64,000 bases of DNA from Crocinitomix sp044361315 (GCA_044361315.1 JBIKJA010000007.1:124001-188000), one strand, 5' to 3'; positions 27,556 to 36,741 are shown, numbered from the stretch's first letter. A program made the numbers and translations. Notes: a model not told the origin generated them from the letters alone.

Positions 27556-29059
27556 CCTTTTTTGGAATTGTCTCCTTTTTTTTGGGATCCAAACCGCTTT
27601 TGGTCAATTGCATATTGAACCTTTCGATTTAAGCGCACGGATTGAAAACTCGCACCTTTCGAGTTTGAATAAAACCGATAATCACAGCTCCGTCTTTCCT
27701 TACATTACCGCACCAGACAGCAGAATTGCAGATAGTTCACGTTTTCTTGTGCTTTCAAAATCCTCCAAAATATTAGAAACGCAGTTTTATCCTTTAATGA
27801 ACGTAAGTGCTGGCGTTGAAACTGACGGAAATTTTCCTTATACGGCTGGGCTCGGTGTTGGTTTAGATCTTTCCTCCAAAAAACTTTCTTTTAGTGGAAA
27901 ATTTTTGCCCTATTCTACACATTCGCCTTACATTGCCGATTCCATTCAAACTAATTTATTCCAAGACCTTGGCGCAAGTCCTGAACTGTTTAAAAATGGT
28001 TATTTTCAGAATGAATTGCTTTTTTTATACCGCCCGAACAAATTTTTTACCTTTTTAACCGGGCATGGGCGGAATTTTTTTGGGGAGGGATATCGTTCTT
28101 TAATTCTATCCGATAATGCTGGTTCAACTCCATTTTTTAAGATTGAAACCACCTTTAGTTCGATTAAATATGTAAACCTCTATCAATTGTGGACAGATAA
28201 TACGATTGCTCCTTCAAATCGAAACTTGGATCGGAAGAAATTCGCCGCCATGCATTATATTAGTTGGAATATCACCCGCCAATTTAACCTCAGTATTTTT
28301 GAAACCGTTTTGTGGCAGTCGTCGGATACCTTAATTGACCGAAATTTTGACCCAAATTACCTGAATCCAATCGTGTTTTATCGCCCAGTTGAATATGGAA
28401 ATGGCTCAGCGGATAATGTTCTATTAGGCGCTAACATGAGTTTTAAATTTGATAAAAATCAATCCATTTATGGGCAATTTATTTTGGATGATTTTTTGTT
28501 GTCTGAAATTCGTGCGCGTTCACGATGGTGGGCAAATAAATATGGGTTTCAATTTGGCTATAAATCGCAAAACTTTGCAGGGATAGAAAATTTGTATTTT
28601 CAAACCGAATTTAATTTAGTGCGTCCTTTTACTTATTCGCACAAAGAATCGCTTCAAAGTTATGGCCATTTGAATTCACCTGTTGCACATCCGATTGGCG
28701 CAAATTTTATAGAAGTATTAAATATTTCATCGTATCAACTCGGTGAATTCCGATTAATTAATAAAATTACCTATGCCTCTTTTGGTGCAGATAGCGCAGG
28801 AATTAGTTTTGGACAAAATGTTTTTTCGTCCTACAGCGACCGACCAGACGACTACAATCAATTAATTATGCAAGGGAAGAAAAAAAATGTTTTAAACGAA
28901 TCGTTTACAATTGACCGAGCATTGTCCAAAAAAATCAACCTCTATCTTTTTGCGAATTACAATTGGCGAATGGAAATCAACGAATTAGGAATAGAAAATC
29001 GGCATTATTTTATGTTGGGCATCCGTTCGCAAATATGGAATACCTACACCGATTTTTAA
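27539..29059 (+). CDS. RemB-like outer-membrane/gliding-associated protein
   Basis: 506 residues from the ATG at 27539, which overlaps the upstream gene by 17 bases and gives a signal peptide (NLFWNCLLFFGIQTAFGQ). The frame is open further upstream but only across the transferase gene. It shares with its paralogue the signature LTGHGRNFFGEGYRSLILSD and the AMHYISWNITRQFNLSIFE segment. A beta barrel is likely. No terminator was seen before ctaB, 100 bases away, but ctaB has its own promoter element. Confidence 0.75.
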   Translation: MLVKINLFWNCLLFFGIQTAFGQLHIEPFDLSARIENSHLSSLNKTDNHSSVFPYITAPDSRIADSSRFLVLSKSSKILETQFYPLMNVSAGVETDGNFPYTAGLGVGLDLSSKKLSFSGKFLPYSTHSPYIADSIQTNLFQDLGASPELFKNGYFQNELLFLYRPNKFFTFLTGHGRNFFGEGYRSLILSDNAGSTPFFKIETTFSSIKYVNLYQLWTDNTIAPSNRNLDRKKFAAMHYISWNITRQFNLSIFETVLWQSSDTLIDRNFDPNYLNPIVFYRPVEYGNGSADNVLLGANMSFKFDKNQSIYGQFILDDFLLSEIRARSRWWANKYGFQFGYKSQNFAGIENLYFQTEFNLVRPFTYSHKESLQSYGHLNSPVAHPIGANFIEVLNISSYQLGEFRLINKITYASFGADSAGISFGQNVFSSYSDRPDDYNQLIMQGKKKNVLNESFTIDRALSKKINLYLFANYNWRMEINELGIENRHYFMLGIRSQIWNTYTDF

Positions 29060-29130
29060 AAGGCAAACTTAATTCACCGAATTTAGAATCTTTCTAAATT
29101 AAATTGCATGTGATACTAATTCATTTTTAC

Positions 29131-29138
29131 TAAATTTG
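29131..29138 (+). promoter_or_regulatory. -7 promoter element (TAAATTTG) of the ctaB operon
   Basis: Perfect TAnnTTTG, 21 bases before the ctaB ATG. Confidence 0.55.
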
Positions 29139-29159
29139 CACCCAATTTAGCAAGAAATA

Positions 29160-30056
29160 ATGGTGGCACAAGAATCGGTGGCTGATAAAACAAAATCTCC
29201 TTCAAAAGTTAAGGATTACGTCCTTTTGCTCAAATTGCGTTTGGCGTTTTTGGTGGTTTTGTCTGCTTTATCTGGTTATTTATTTGTTGGTGGGGCTTTT
29301 GATGTTGATTTTTGGTTGCTTATTGGTGGTGGATTTTTAATCACGGGAGGATCAAACGGGTTTAATCAAATTATTGAGCGTGATCTGGATAAAAAAATGG
29401 ACCGTACTGCCAACCGACCAATTCCTTCAGGCAGAATGTCTTTAAACGAAGCTATAATTGCTTCGAGTATTTGTGCAATATCGGGCGCTATTCTTCTTTT
29501 TCAACTTAATTATTACGCCGGAATTTTAGGATTATTGGCCTTTTCACTTTATGTATTTATTTACACACCACTAAAACGAATTACACCTTGGGCCGTTTTT
29601 GTAGGTGCGTTTCCTGGAGCAATTCCGCCAATGTTAGGTGTGATTGCTGTTACTGGAACTTTTGAAAACGAAGCAGGTTTAATAGCTGGAATGTTATTTT
29701 TTATTCAATTTATCTGGCAATTTCCTCATTTTTGGGCTATTGCATGGGTTTTGGATGAGGACTATGCAAAAGCTGGATTTTCTTTGTTGCCGAGCCGAAG
29801 TAGAAAATCAAAAAGATCTGCCTTTTATATCTTATTTTACACCTTATTCATGGTGCCTGTTAGTTTATTACCTTGGGTGTGGGATTTGACAGGCGAATTA
29901 ACCTTGTTGATTGGATTTATCGCAGGTACTTGGTTTTTTGTCCATGCCTATTTTTTATACCTCCGATTAGAAGACAAAGCAGCGCGCGGCTTGATGTTCG
30001 CTTCCTTCTTCTACTTACCAATTATACAGTTCTTATACGTATTTAACAAGTTATAA
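29160..30056 (+). CDS. ctaB: Protoheme IX farnesyltransferase
   Basis: 298 residues. CtaB/CyoE attaches a farnesyl chain to heme b to make heme O, the precursor for oxidase hemes. UbiA-family prenyltransferase with the Asp-rich motif NQIIERDLDKKMDRTANRP and the following second loop DEDYAKAG. About nine membrane segments. It heads a five-gene oxidase run: ctaB, two subunit-III-type genes, subunit IV and an SCO-like gene. Confidence 0.95.
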   Translation: MVAQESVADKTKSPSKVKDYVLLLKLRLAFLVVLSALSGYLFVGGAFDVDFWLLIGGGFLITGGSNGFNQIIERDLDKKMDRTANRPIPSGRMSLNEAIIASSICAISGAILLFQLNYYAGILGLLAFSLYVFIYTPLKRITPWAVFVGAFPGAIPPMLGVIAVTGTFENEAGLIAGMLFFIQFIWQFPHFWAIAWVLDEDYAKAGFSLLPSRSRKSKRSAFYILFYTLFMVPVSLLPWVWDLTGELTLLIGFIAGTWFFVHAYFLYLRLEDKAARGLMFASFFYLPIIQFLYVFNKL

Positions 30057-30058
30057 TT

Positions 30059-31147
30059 GTGCAAGAAAAAAGAGAATCTTCCCCAACAAATCAACCATTA
30101 AATCGATTCGATATTTCTCCGGAAATTCATGAAAAAATGAGAAAAAACCTGTTGTATGGTTTTATGTTCGCTGTGGTGATGATTTTTGCTGGGTTGACAA
30201 GTGGATATATTGTTTCGCAAGGGGGGGTTTTTTGGGTAAGCATTAAAATGCCAAGTGCATTTATGTACAGTACGATTGCTATTATAGCAAGTAGTATTTT
30301 TTTAGTCTTAGCCAAACGATTTACTAAAAAAGGTGATTATTCAAAAGCCAAAGGCAGTTTAGGAATTGCATTTGTTCTGGGAGCGATTTTTGGCGTATTC
30401 CAATTTCAAGGTTGGGGACAACTTACCGAAAAAGGTAGCCATTTAGCTGGGGATATTATCAATATTCATGGTCAATATGGTAAGTATTATACCTTGTTAT
30501 ATGATGGGAAAGAAATTTCTTACAACGATAATGTATTTTATTCAAAAGGAGAACCAATTTCTGATGAGCTAAAACAAGAAATGAAAGATTTTGCTCAAAA
30601 ATTAGTAGAAGGTTCAAAATCGGAAGGACGGGTTTACAAATTAACTGGGTATGGCGCTCCATTTTCATTGCGCTATGATGGAGATCTTGTGACTTATACG
30701 AACAATACATTACAATTAAATGGGGTGTTATTATCGGAAATTTACCACGACCGCTTGTGGCATTTTGCAAAAAATATTGTGGAGGATCGTGGAGACTTTA
30801 TTATTAAAGGAAAATACGGGGAGGATTTTACCCTTTATTATGGAGGAAAACCGTTAGAATATGAAAATCGAAAATTTTATTTAGATGGTTTGCCTTTATC
30901 AGCGAAACGATTGAATGATTTAAACTCACAACGCAATACGGCAAGCTCATACATTTACGCTTTTACCCTTGTTCATTTATTACATTGGATTGGTGGGATA
31001 ATTGCTTTATTAGTAATGTTTATCAAAGGGTTACAATTAAAGTACACCCAAAACAACTTTTTAGGAATTACATTAGGATCAACTTATTGGCATTTTTTAG
31101 GCATAATATGGCTCTATTTATATGCTTTTTTAATTTTTATTCATTAA
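30059..31147 (+). CDS. Cytochrome c oxidase subunit III-like protein with a repeat-bearing insertion
   Basis: 362 residues from a GTG 2 bases after the ctaB stop. Hydrophobic helices fall at about 31-54, 66-86, 98-120, 300-322 and 338-360. Between helices 3 and 4 is a soluble insertion of about 170 residues made of three similar units, each beginning YG-x2-[FY]-[ST]-L-x-Y-[DG]-G and ending in a helical stretch. The helices match the first of the two subunit-III-type proteins found in Bacteroidota oxidase operons; the insertion makes it much longer than that protein usually is in my recollection. Function of the insert is unknown. Confidence 0.8.
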   Translation: MQEKRESSPTNQPLNRFDISPEIHEKMRKNLLYGFMFAVVMIFAGLTSGYIVSQGGVFWVSIKMPSAFMYSTIAIIASSIFLVLAKRFTKKGDYSKAKGSLGIAFVLGAIFGVFQFQGWGQLTEKGSHLAGDIINIHGQYGKYYTLLYDGKEISYNDNVFYSKGEPISDELKQEMKDFAQKLVEGSKSEGRVYKLTGYGAPFSLRYDGDLVTYTNNTLQLNGVLLSEIYHDRLWHFAKNIVEDRGDFIIKGKYGEDFTLYYGGKPLEYENRKFYLDGLPLSAKRLNDLNSQRNTASSYIYAFTLVHLLHWIGGIIALLVMFIKGLQLKYTQNNFLGITLGSTYWHFLGIIWLYLYAFLIFIH

Positions 31148-31173
31148 ACTTGCACAACGAAAATTTTTGATTT

Positions 31174-31872
31174 ATGTCAGCAGCAACACATGAAATTACT
31201 CAGACAAACGCTTGGGACGGAAAAGAATCTCCATTAAAGACGAGTTATGGAAAACTAATGATGTGGTTTTTCTTGGTTTCGGATGGTTTAACATTTGGAG
31301 GATTATTAACCGCTTTAGGTTATGCTAAATTTTCGAATCCAGAAGCAGGTTTGGCATGGCCTTCTGGAGAGGATGTATTCTTCCATTTCCCGTTTACACA
31401 TGAAAGTTTGCCATTGATGTATGTTGCATTTATGACATTCATTTTGATTGTTTCTTCAGTTACCATGGTACTTGCTGTTGAAGCTGGTCACCGAATGGAT
31501 AAACGAGGTGTAATTAAATGGTTATTATGGACAGTTTTAGGTGGTGCTATTTTCTTGGGATCACAAGTTTGGGAATGGGCTACTTTTATTGCTGGACCAG
31601 ACGGTAACATCTCGACTTGGGTTGACAACGCAACTTTGGCACACAATCCGTATGGCCCAACTTTATACGCTGATTTCTTTTTCTTTATTACTGGGTTTCA
31701 CGGATTCCACGTTTTTACGGGGGTTCTATTTAACAGCCTTGTATTAAGAAACGTAATTAGAGGCGTTTACCACGAAAGAGGACACTACGAAATGGTTGAA
31801 AAAGTTGGACTTTATTGGCACTTTGTGGATTTAGTTTGGGTGTTTGTATTCACCTTTTACTACCTTGTTTAA
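31174..31872 (+). CDS. Cytochrome c oxidase subunit III
   Basis: 232 residues. Heme-copper oxidase subunit III, a non-catalytic inner-membrane subunit that stabilises subunit I and proton uptake. Five or so helices are visible; the conserved EAGHRMDKRG loop, GSQVWEWATFI, and TGFHGFHVFTGVLFN with its histidines are typical. Subunits I and II are not in this window. Second subunit-III gene in the run. Confidence 0.92.
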   Translation: MSAATHEITQTNAWDGKESPLKTSYGKLMMWFFLVSDGLTFGGLLTALGYAKFSNPEAGLAWPSGEDVFFHFPFTHESLPLMYVAFMTFILIVSSVTMVLAVEAGHRMDKRGVIKWLLWTVLGGAIFLGSQVWEWATFIAGPDGNISTWVDNATLAHNPYGPTLYADFFFFITGFHGFHVFTGVLFNSLVLRNVIRGVYHERGHYEMVEKVGLYWHFVDLVWVFVFTFYYLV

Positions 31873-31915
31873 TTAATTGATCCGATTGTTTAACACACGA
31901 TAAAAACAAATAGTT

Positions 31916-32290
31916 ATGTTAAGAGACGATATTATTGAATACTCATTACACGCTCACCATTCAGAAGAAGAAGGTAGAAAAGTTAGAAGAAAAATTTGGA
32001 TGGTTACTGCCATTCTTTCTTTGATCACACTTGTGGAAGTTGTGGTTGGGGTGTTTTTCCCAAAAGATCAAGTTACAGGAATTACTTGGGAAATTATTAA
32101 ATACAGCTATATTGTTTTAACTTTGGTTAAAGCTGGTTACATTGTGTTGATTTTTATGCACTTAGGTGATGAGAAAAAATCGCTAAAATACATGGTTTTG
32201 GTGCCTTATATCATTTTTATTTTGTATTTACTTTTCATTATTTTAGTAGAAGCAGCCTATATTGGTGACGGATGGAATACCATGCACTAA
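31916..32290 (+). CDS. Cytochrome c oxidase subunit IV family protein
   Basis: 124 residues with three membrane helices and a charged N terminus rich in His and Glu (HAHHSEEEGRKVRRKIW). It has the small subunit-IV layout, including GYIVLIFMHLGDEKKSLKY. It lies 43 bases after subunit III. Probably a stabilising accessory subunit of the same oxidase. Confidence 0.88.
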   Translation: MLRDDIIEYSLHAHHSEEEGRKVRRKIWMVTAILSLITLVEVVVGVFFPKDQVTGITWEIIKYSYIVLTLVKAGYIVLIFMHLGDEKKSLKYMVLVPYIIFILYLLFIILVEAAYIGDGWNTMH

Positions 32291-32328
32291 TCAGCATTGA
32301 TTGGCGCTAGACAAATTTTAAATTAATT

Positions 32329-33042
32329 ATGCCCAGCACAAAACGAATTTTGCTTGTTTTGCTTGTTGTTTTAGGTCCAGGTGCGATCATTTATTTCATC
32401 TCGAAAACAGTTAGTAATCATTTTATTGAATTACCATATTTGGGGTATTCCTACACCCTAGATGCGCAAGGAAATAAAATAGATTCTGTGGCCTATTCTG
32501 TTCCCGACTTTCAATTAAACAAATTTGATGGAACACCAATTAATCGCGAAACGATTCGTGGGAAATTTATAGTTCTAACAACCATACAAAATGATTGCCC
32601 AGACCTTGATTCGTGTGGACTAAATGTTTATCATTTTAATGAGATTTTCTTTCATAAATTAGAGAAGAACCAAGATAACTATGGCAATGTGCGGGTTTTA
32701 TCCATCTTAACTGATGTAAACGGAAACCCAACAACCGAAATTAGCAGTCGATTAAAGGATGAAATGGCCGAATACACTAAATCAGGCATTTGGTGGATGG
32801 CTACTGGCGATGTGACCCCGTTTTATAATTTTAATTATTACGGGAAAAAATTCATAGATCATGCAGCAGCACCCGAAGAAAATGAAATTGGTAAAAAAGC
32901 TTTTACCAATAGTTTGGTGTTGATTGATGATAAAGGTTTTATTCGCGGGGTAACTGGTGCAAAAACAGATACCCATATTCGCAACTTTTTTGACATGTTA
33001 AAATTGTTGAAAAAAGAGGAATTTGACGCCAAACGGAACTAA
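32329..33042 (+). CDS. SCO1/SenC-like protein with an altered copper site
   Basis: 237 residues, N-terminal membrane anchor (about 5-24), thioredoxin-like periplasmic domain. SCO proteins deliver copper to the CuA site of oxidase subunit II using CxxxC and a late His. Here the cysteines are in CPDLDSC (five residues between, not three), and the strand that should start with His reads FTNSLVLID, with no His at that place. It is last in the oxidase run. A second, canonical SCO protein is at 58.3-59.0 kb, so this copy may have a redox or scaffold role. Confidence 0.8.
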   Translation: MPSTKRILLVLLVVLGPGAIIYFISKTVSNHFIELPYLGYSYTLDAQGNKIDSVAYSVPDFQLNKFDGTPINRETIRGKFIVLTTIQNDCPDLDSCGLNVYHFNEIFFHKLEKNQDNYGNVRVLSILTDVNGNPTTEISSRLKDEMAEYTKSGIWWMATGDVTPFYNFNYYGKKFIDHAAAPEENEIGKKAFTNSLVLIDDKGFIRGVTGAKTDTHIRNFFDMLKLLKKEEFDAKRN

Positions 33043-33044
33043 TC

Positions 33045-33072
33045 TAAATTTCTATTTTGGAAATATTTTTTT
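33045..33072 (+). terminator. Weak terminator after the oxidase operon
   Basis: ATTTC-TATTTT-GGAAAT followed by a T-run (TTTTTTT) just after the SCO-like gene. The stem is short. Confidence 0.35.
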
Positions 33073-33170
33073 GATTTATTGAGTCAATATTTCACTCGTT
33101 TGCGTGAGGGATTTGTTCGAAAGATAATTGATTTTCATAAGTTCTCATGAATTCACTGCGCTCATTTGTA

Positions 33171-33286
33171 GGCATTGTTTAAGCTCTTATTGTCCGCTTG
33201 CGGCAATAAAGCGAGGCCGAAAAGCCCGACACTCCCATTTTACATGAACGAAAATTAAGTGAATGAAAAATTGGTGTGACACGCCC
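33171..33286 (-). repeat. Modular double-hairpin intergenic element, copy C
   Basis: Read on the minus strand: left end GGGCGTGTCACACC, a weak first hairpin, TCGGGCTTTTCGGCCTCGC, hairpin 2 TTATTGCCGC-AA-GCGGACAATAA (33187-33209), then GAGCTTAAACAATGCC. The core matches copy D closely; the right end lacks the ATCCCTTTTGC word of the other copies. It lies in the 342-base gap between the SCO-like gene and phoH, which holds no gene. Confidence 0.65.
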
Positions 33287-33384
33287 GCCTCTAAAAAACA
33301 TTCAACCGTTAATAACTCTTGATGAATCTTTGTTTTTTCGGTGGTAAATCCAAGTACTTTAATACAGCAAATAAACTACGCAAA

Positions 33385-34716
33385 ATGGCTAAAAGCTCAA
33401 TCAAAAAAATTTTTGTGCTCGATACTTCGGTACTACTTTTCGATCATGGATCGATTAAGAATTTTAAAACGCATGATGTTGCAATTCCGATTACGGTATT
33501 GGAAGAGCTTGATAATTTTAAGGTTGGTAACGACACGAAAAATTTTCAAGCACGAGAAATTATTCGCCTCTTGGACAAACTTGCCGAATCAGGTTTAAAC
33601 GATTGGGTGAGTTTGGGAAAAGGCAGAGGGAAATTGAAAATTGTAATGGCCAATGTGGTAAATGGGCGCGATGCCGAAGCTTTATATGGTAGCGGTAAAA
33701 ACGACCATAAAATCATAAACGCCGCCATTACCCTGGCTGACGCGAATTTGGACAAAAAGGTAGTCTTAGTAACAAAAGACATCAACCTTCGTTTAAAAGC
33801 CAAAGGAATTGGTTTATTGTCTGAAGATTATGAAACAGGAAAAGTAAAAGATATTGAGAAATTCTCAGAAGGATTCCCTGTAATTGAAGGAATTGATTCG
33901 AAACGAATTGCGGACATATACAAAAAAGGAAGTATTGATGCCGAAGGAATTTTGGGAAATCTGGAATTAGCAAATGGTTACTATATCCTTAAAAATGGCA
34001 CCAGCGAATCTGTATTAAGTCGATTTAATAAACGATTGAATTTAATTGAACGGGTTGATAAGGAGTATGTGTACAATATTAAGCCACGAAATGCCGAACA
34101 AGCTTTTGCGGTAAATGCCTTGCTTAATCCGGACATTAAATTGGTTTGTTTGCAAGGTGTTGCGGGAACTGGTAAAACCCTTTTGGCATTGGCATCTGCC
34201 TTGGAGCAAAGACATTTGTACAACCAAATTATTTTGGCGCGTCCAATTATTCCATTAAGTAACCGTGATATTGGATTTTTACCAGGTACCGCCGAAGATA
34301 AAATTTCGCCGTATATGCAGCCTTTGTGGGACAATTTGAAATTTATAAAAAATCAATTTAAAGCCAGCGAAAAAAAATATAAAGTATTGGAAGAAATGGA
34401 AGAAAACGGTGAACTTTCCATTACTGCCCTTGCATTTATTCGCGGTAGGAGTTTATCGAATGTGATGTTTATTATTGACGAAGCCCAAAATTTGAGTCCA
34501 CATGAAGTAAAAACCATTATTACCCGTGCAGGCGAAGGGACTAAAATTGTGTTTACAGGAGATATTAAACAAATTGACACCCCCTACATGGATGAAGAAA
34601 GTAATGGACTGACCTATGTGATAGATCGATTAAAAGGCCACGAACTTTTTGCCCATGTTAAATTAGAGAAAGGCGAACGTTCTGAATTGGCAAATTTGGC
34701 GAATGATTTATTGTAA
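33385..34716 (+). CDS. PhoH family protein (PIN domain + PhoH ATPase)
   Basis: 443 residues. The start is set at MAKSSIKKIFVLDTSVLL, where the PIN domain's first Asp (LDTS) is close to the N terminus; upstream Met codons add 22 unrelated residues. Residues 5-150 are a PIN-type nuclease fold (IPITVLEELDNFK). Residues 240-443 are a PhoH ATPase with Walker A GVAGTGKT and Walker B FIIDEAQN. Such PhoH2-type proteins are RNA-associated helicase/nucleases. It is bracketed by two same-orientation repeat elements (copies C and D). Confidence 0.92.
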   Translation: MAKSSIKKIFVLDTSVLLFDHGSIKNFKTHDVAIPITVLEELDNFKVGNDTKNFQAREIIRLLDKLAESGLNDWVSLGKGRGKLKIVMANVVNGRDAEALYGSGKNDHKIINAAITLADANLDKKVVLVTKDINLRLKAKGIGLLSEDYETGKVKDIEKFSEGFPVIEGIDSKRIADIYKKGSIDAEGILGNLELANGYYILKNGTSESVLSRFNKRLNLIERVDKEYVYNIKPRNAEQAFAVNALLNPDIKLVCLQGVAGTGKTLLALASALEQRHLYNQIILARPIIPLSNRDIGFLPGTAEDKISPYMQPLWDNLKFIKNQFKASEKKYKVLEEMEENGELSITALAFIRGRSLSNVMFIIDEAQNLSPHEVKTIITRAGEGTKIVFTGDIKQIDTPYMDEESNGLTYVIDRLKGHELFAHVKLEKGERSELANLANDLL

Positions 34717-34725
34717 TTTACTGTA

Positions 34726-34849
34726 GTCGCAAAAGGGATTGGAAGCATTGTTTGAGCTCTTATTGTCCTTTTAAGGCAATAAAGCGAGTGCGGAAAGCCC
34801 GATTGTTTGTTACTGGAGCGAAGCGGAAAGCAACAAACAATTTGCCCAA
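34726..34849 (-). repeat. Modular double-hairpin intergenic element, copy D
   Basis: Read on the minus strand: TTGGGCAAAT, hairpin 1 (TTGTTTGTT...AACAAACAA), TCGGGCTTTCCGCACTCGC, hairpin 2 TTATTGCC-TTAAAA-GGACAATAA, then GAGCTCAAACAATGCTTCCA and right end ATCCCTTTTGCGAC. It lies 10 bases after the phoH stop, in the gap before tyrS. Same orientation as copy C on the other side of phoH. Confidence 0.75.
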
Positions 34850-34983
34850 AATAACTTGATAAACAGGTTAGAGGGATTAATGACACCTATAATTTCAGCG
34901 GTTTTATCGGATGGATATCGATTTGAATGTTGGAAAAGGAGTGAAAAAAACTATCTTTACAGCGAATTGAAAAACGGAATAAT

Positions 34984-36267
34984 ATGTCGAAAAATTTCAT
35001 TGCTGAATTAAGATGGAGGGGGATGCTACAGGATTGTATGCCCGGAACGGAAGAATTATTGGAAAAAGGAATTGTGACAGGTTATTGTGGTTTTGACCCT
35101 ACGGCGGATTCGTTGCACGCGGGAAATTTGATTCCGATTATGATGTTAAAGCACCTTCAACGGGCTGGTCATCGGCCAATTGCTTTAGTTGGTGGTGCTA
35201 CAGGGATGGTGGGTGATCCGTCAGGAAAATCGGATGAGCGGAATTTATTGGACGAGGGTACTTTGGCAAAAAACATTGAAGGAGTGAAGGGTGTTTTAGC
35301 ACGTTTTTTGGATTTTAATGATTCGGAAACGGGGGCTATTTTAGTGAATAATTACGATTGGATGAAGGATTTTAGTTTCCTGAATTTTATTAGGGATGTT
35401 GGGAAACACTTGACGATTAATTATATGAGCGCAAAAGATTCGGTGAAAAACCGAATTGAAACGGGGATGTCGTTCACCGAATTTTCGTACCAATTATTGC
35501 AGGGATATGATTTTTTGCATTTATACCGTGCGATGGGTTGCCAAATTCAGATGGGAGGTAGCGACCAATGGGGGAATATTACCACAGGCACTGAGTTGAT
35601 TCGGAGAATTGGTGGAGGAGAAGGTTTTGCGGTTACTTGTCCGTTAATGACAAAGGCCGATGGTACCAAATTTGGGAAAACTGCAGGTGGTGCCATTTGG
35701 TTGGATGCTAAACGAACATCGCCTTTTGCTTTTTACCAGTTTTGGTTAAATGCTTCTGATGAGGATGCTCCAAAGTATATTCGAACGTTTACATTTTTAT
35801 CGCAAGATGAAATTGAAAATTGTGTAAAGGAACATAGTGTTGATCCTGGTGCCCGAATTTTACAGAAAAAATTGGCAGAAGAGATTACACGAATGGTACA
35901 TGGCGATCAATTGGTGGCGAGTGCGATAAAAACTTCGGCAATTTTGTTCAATAAAAATTCGACGATTGGCGACATGAACGAATTGAGTGAACAGGATATT
36001 TTGGATGGTTTGGAGGGTGTACCAACCACGCGAATTGGTTTAGAGGTGATTGAAAATGGTTTGGGCGTGATTGATGCCTTGGCGGCCAAAGGTGGTTTTT
36101 TACCATCGAACGGTGAAGCGAGACGTGCTTTACAACAAAATGCAGTATCTGTAAACAAGGTAAAGGTTGGCGAGAATTTTGTATTACATAAACATGATTT
36201 GATAAAGGGTAAATTTGTAATTTTAGGAAAAGGCAAAAAAGATAATTATTTATTGATTGTGGAGTAA
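34984..36267 (+). CDS. tyrS: Tyrosyl-tRNA synthetase
   Basis: 427 residues. It charges tRNA-Tyr. The class I HIGH-type motif is HAGN in GFDPTADSLHAGN (about 41-50) and the KMSKS-type loop is KFGKT (about 229-233). The C-terminal S4-like RNA-binding domain is present (GEARRALQQNAVSVNKVKVG). A TATCTTTA element close to TAnnTTTG lies about 30 bases upstream. The lipoprotein gene follows within 25 bases. Confidence 0.97.
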   Translation: MSKNFIAELRWRGMLQDCMPGTEELLEKGIVTGYCGFDPTADSLHAGNLIPIMMLKHLQRAGHRPIALVGGATGMVGDPSGKSDERNLLDEGTLAKNIEGVKGVLARFLDFNDSETGAILVNNYDWMKDFSFLNFIRDVGKHLTINYMSAKDSVKNRIETGMSFTEFSYQLLQGYDFLHLYRAMGCQIQMGGSDQWGNITTGTELIRRIGGGEGFAVTCPLMTKADGTKFGKTAGGAIWLDAKRTSPFAFYQFWLNASDEDAPKYIRTFTFLSQDEIENCVKEHSVDPGARILQKKLAEEITRMVHGDQLVASAIKTSAILFNKNSTIGDMNELSEQDILDGLEGVPTTRIGLEVIENGLGVIDALAAKGGFLPSNGEARRALQQNAVSVNKVKVGENFVLHKHDLIKGKFVILGKGKKDNYLLIVE

Positions 36268-36291
36268 GGGGTGATTTTAAAAAATGAACAA

Positions 36292-36708
36292 ATGAAATAT
36301 TTTTTAATTATTGTTGGGTTAGTTTTATTGGTTTCTTGTAAATCGTATGAAATTGTACAATACGAATACCGTTCAACCACTATGATGGGAACTAGAACAG
36401 TAACGATTACTAAAGATTCGGTGGTTTCGAATTATAGCGGGCGAATGGAATCGAACAGAATTGTGCGCACTACTGCGCCAGAAGAATGGGCAGAATTACA
36501 ACTAAGTGTTGAAAAGGTAAATTTGAAAACACTAGCTGATTTACCATCGCCGACAAACAGACGACAAACGGATGCAGCACCGTTTGGATCGGTAAGTTTG
36601 ACTACGAAAGACAGTACCTACGTATCTGGTGGTTTTGATGGGTATAATGCGGACCCAAGTTTAACGCCATTGATGACGATTATTCAACGGATTGCGAATG
36701 CGATGTAG
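36292..36708 (+). CDS. Hypothetical lipoprotein
   Basis: 138 residues from the ATG that puts the lipobox LVSC at Cys16; a GTG 21 bases upstream would push the signal inward. The mature part has beta-rich, polar sequence (TRTVTITKDSVVSNYSGR, APFGSVSLTTKDSTY). It is a small envelope lipoprotein without a family that I recognise. It follows tyrS closely and may share its transcript. Confidence 0.7.
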   Translation: MKYFLIIVGLVLLVSCKSYEIVQYEYRSTTMMGTRTVTITKDSVVSNYSGRMESNRIVRTTAPEEWAELQLSVEKVNLKTLADLPSPTNRRQTDAAPFGSVSLTTKDSTYVSGGFDGYNADPSLTPLMTIIQRIANAM

Positions 36709-36741
36709 GGATTCTCCCTTTTTTACGTATTATTTTTTTCT

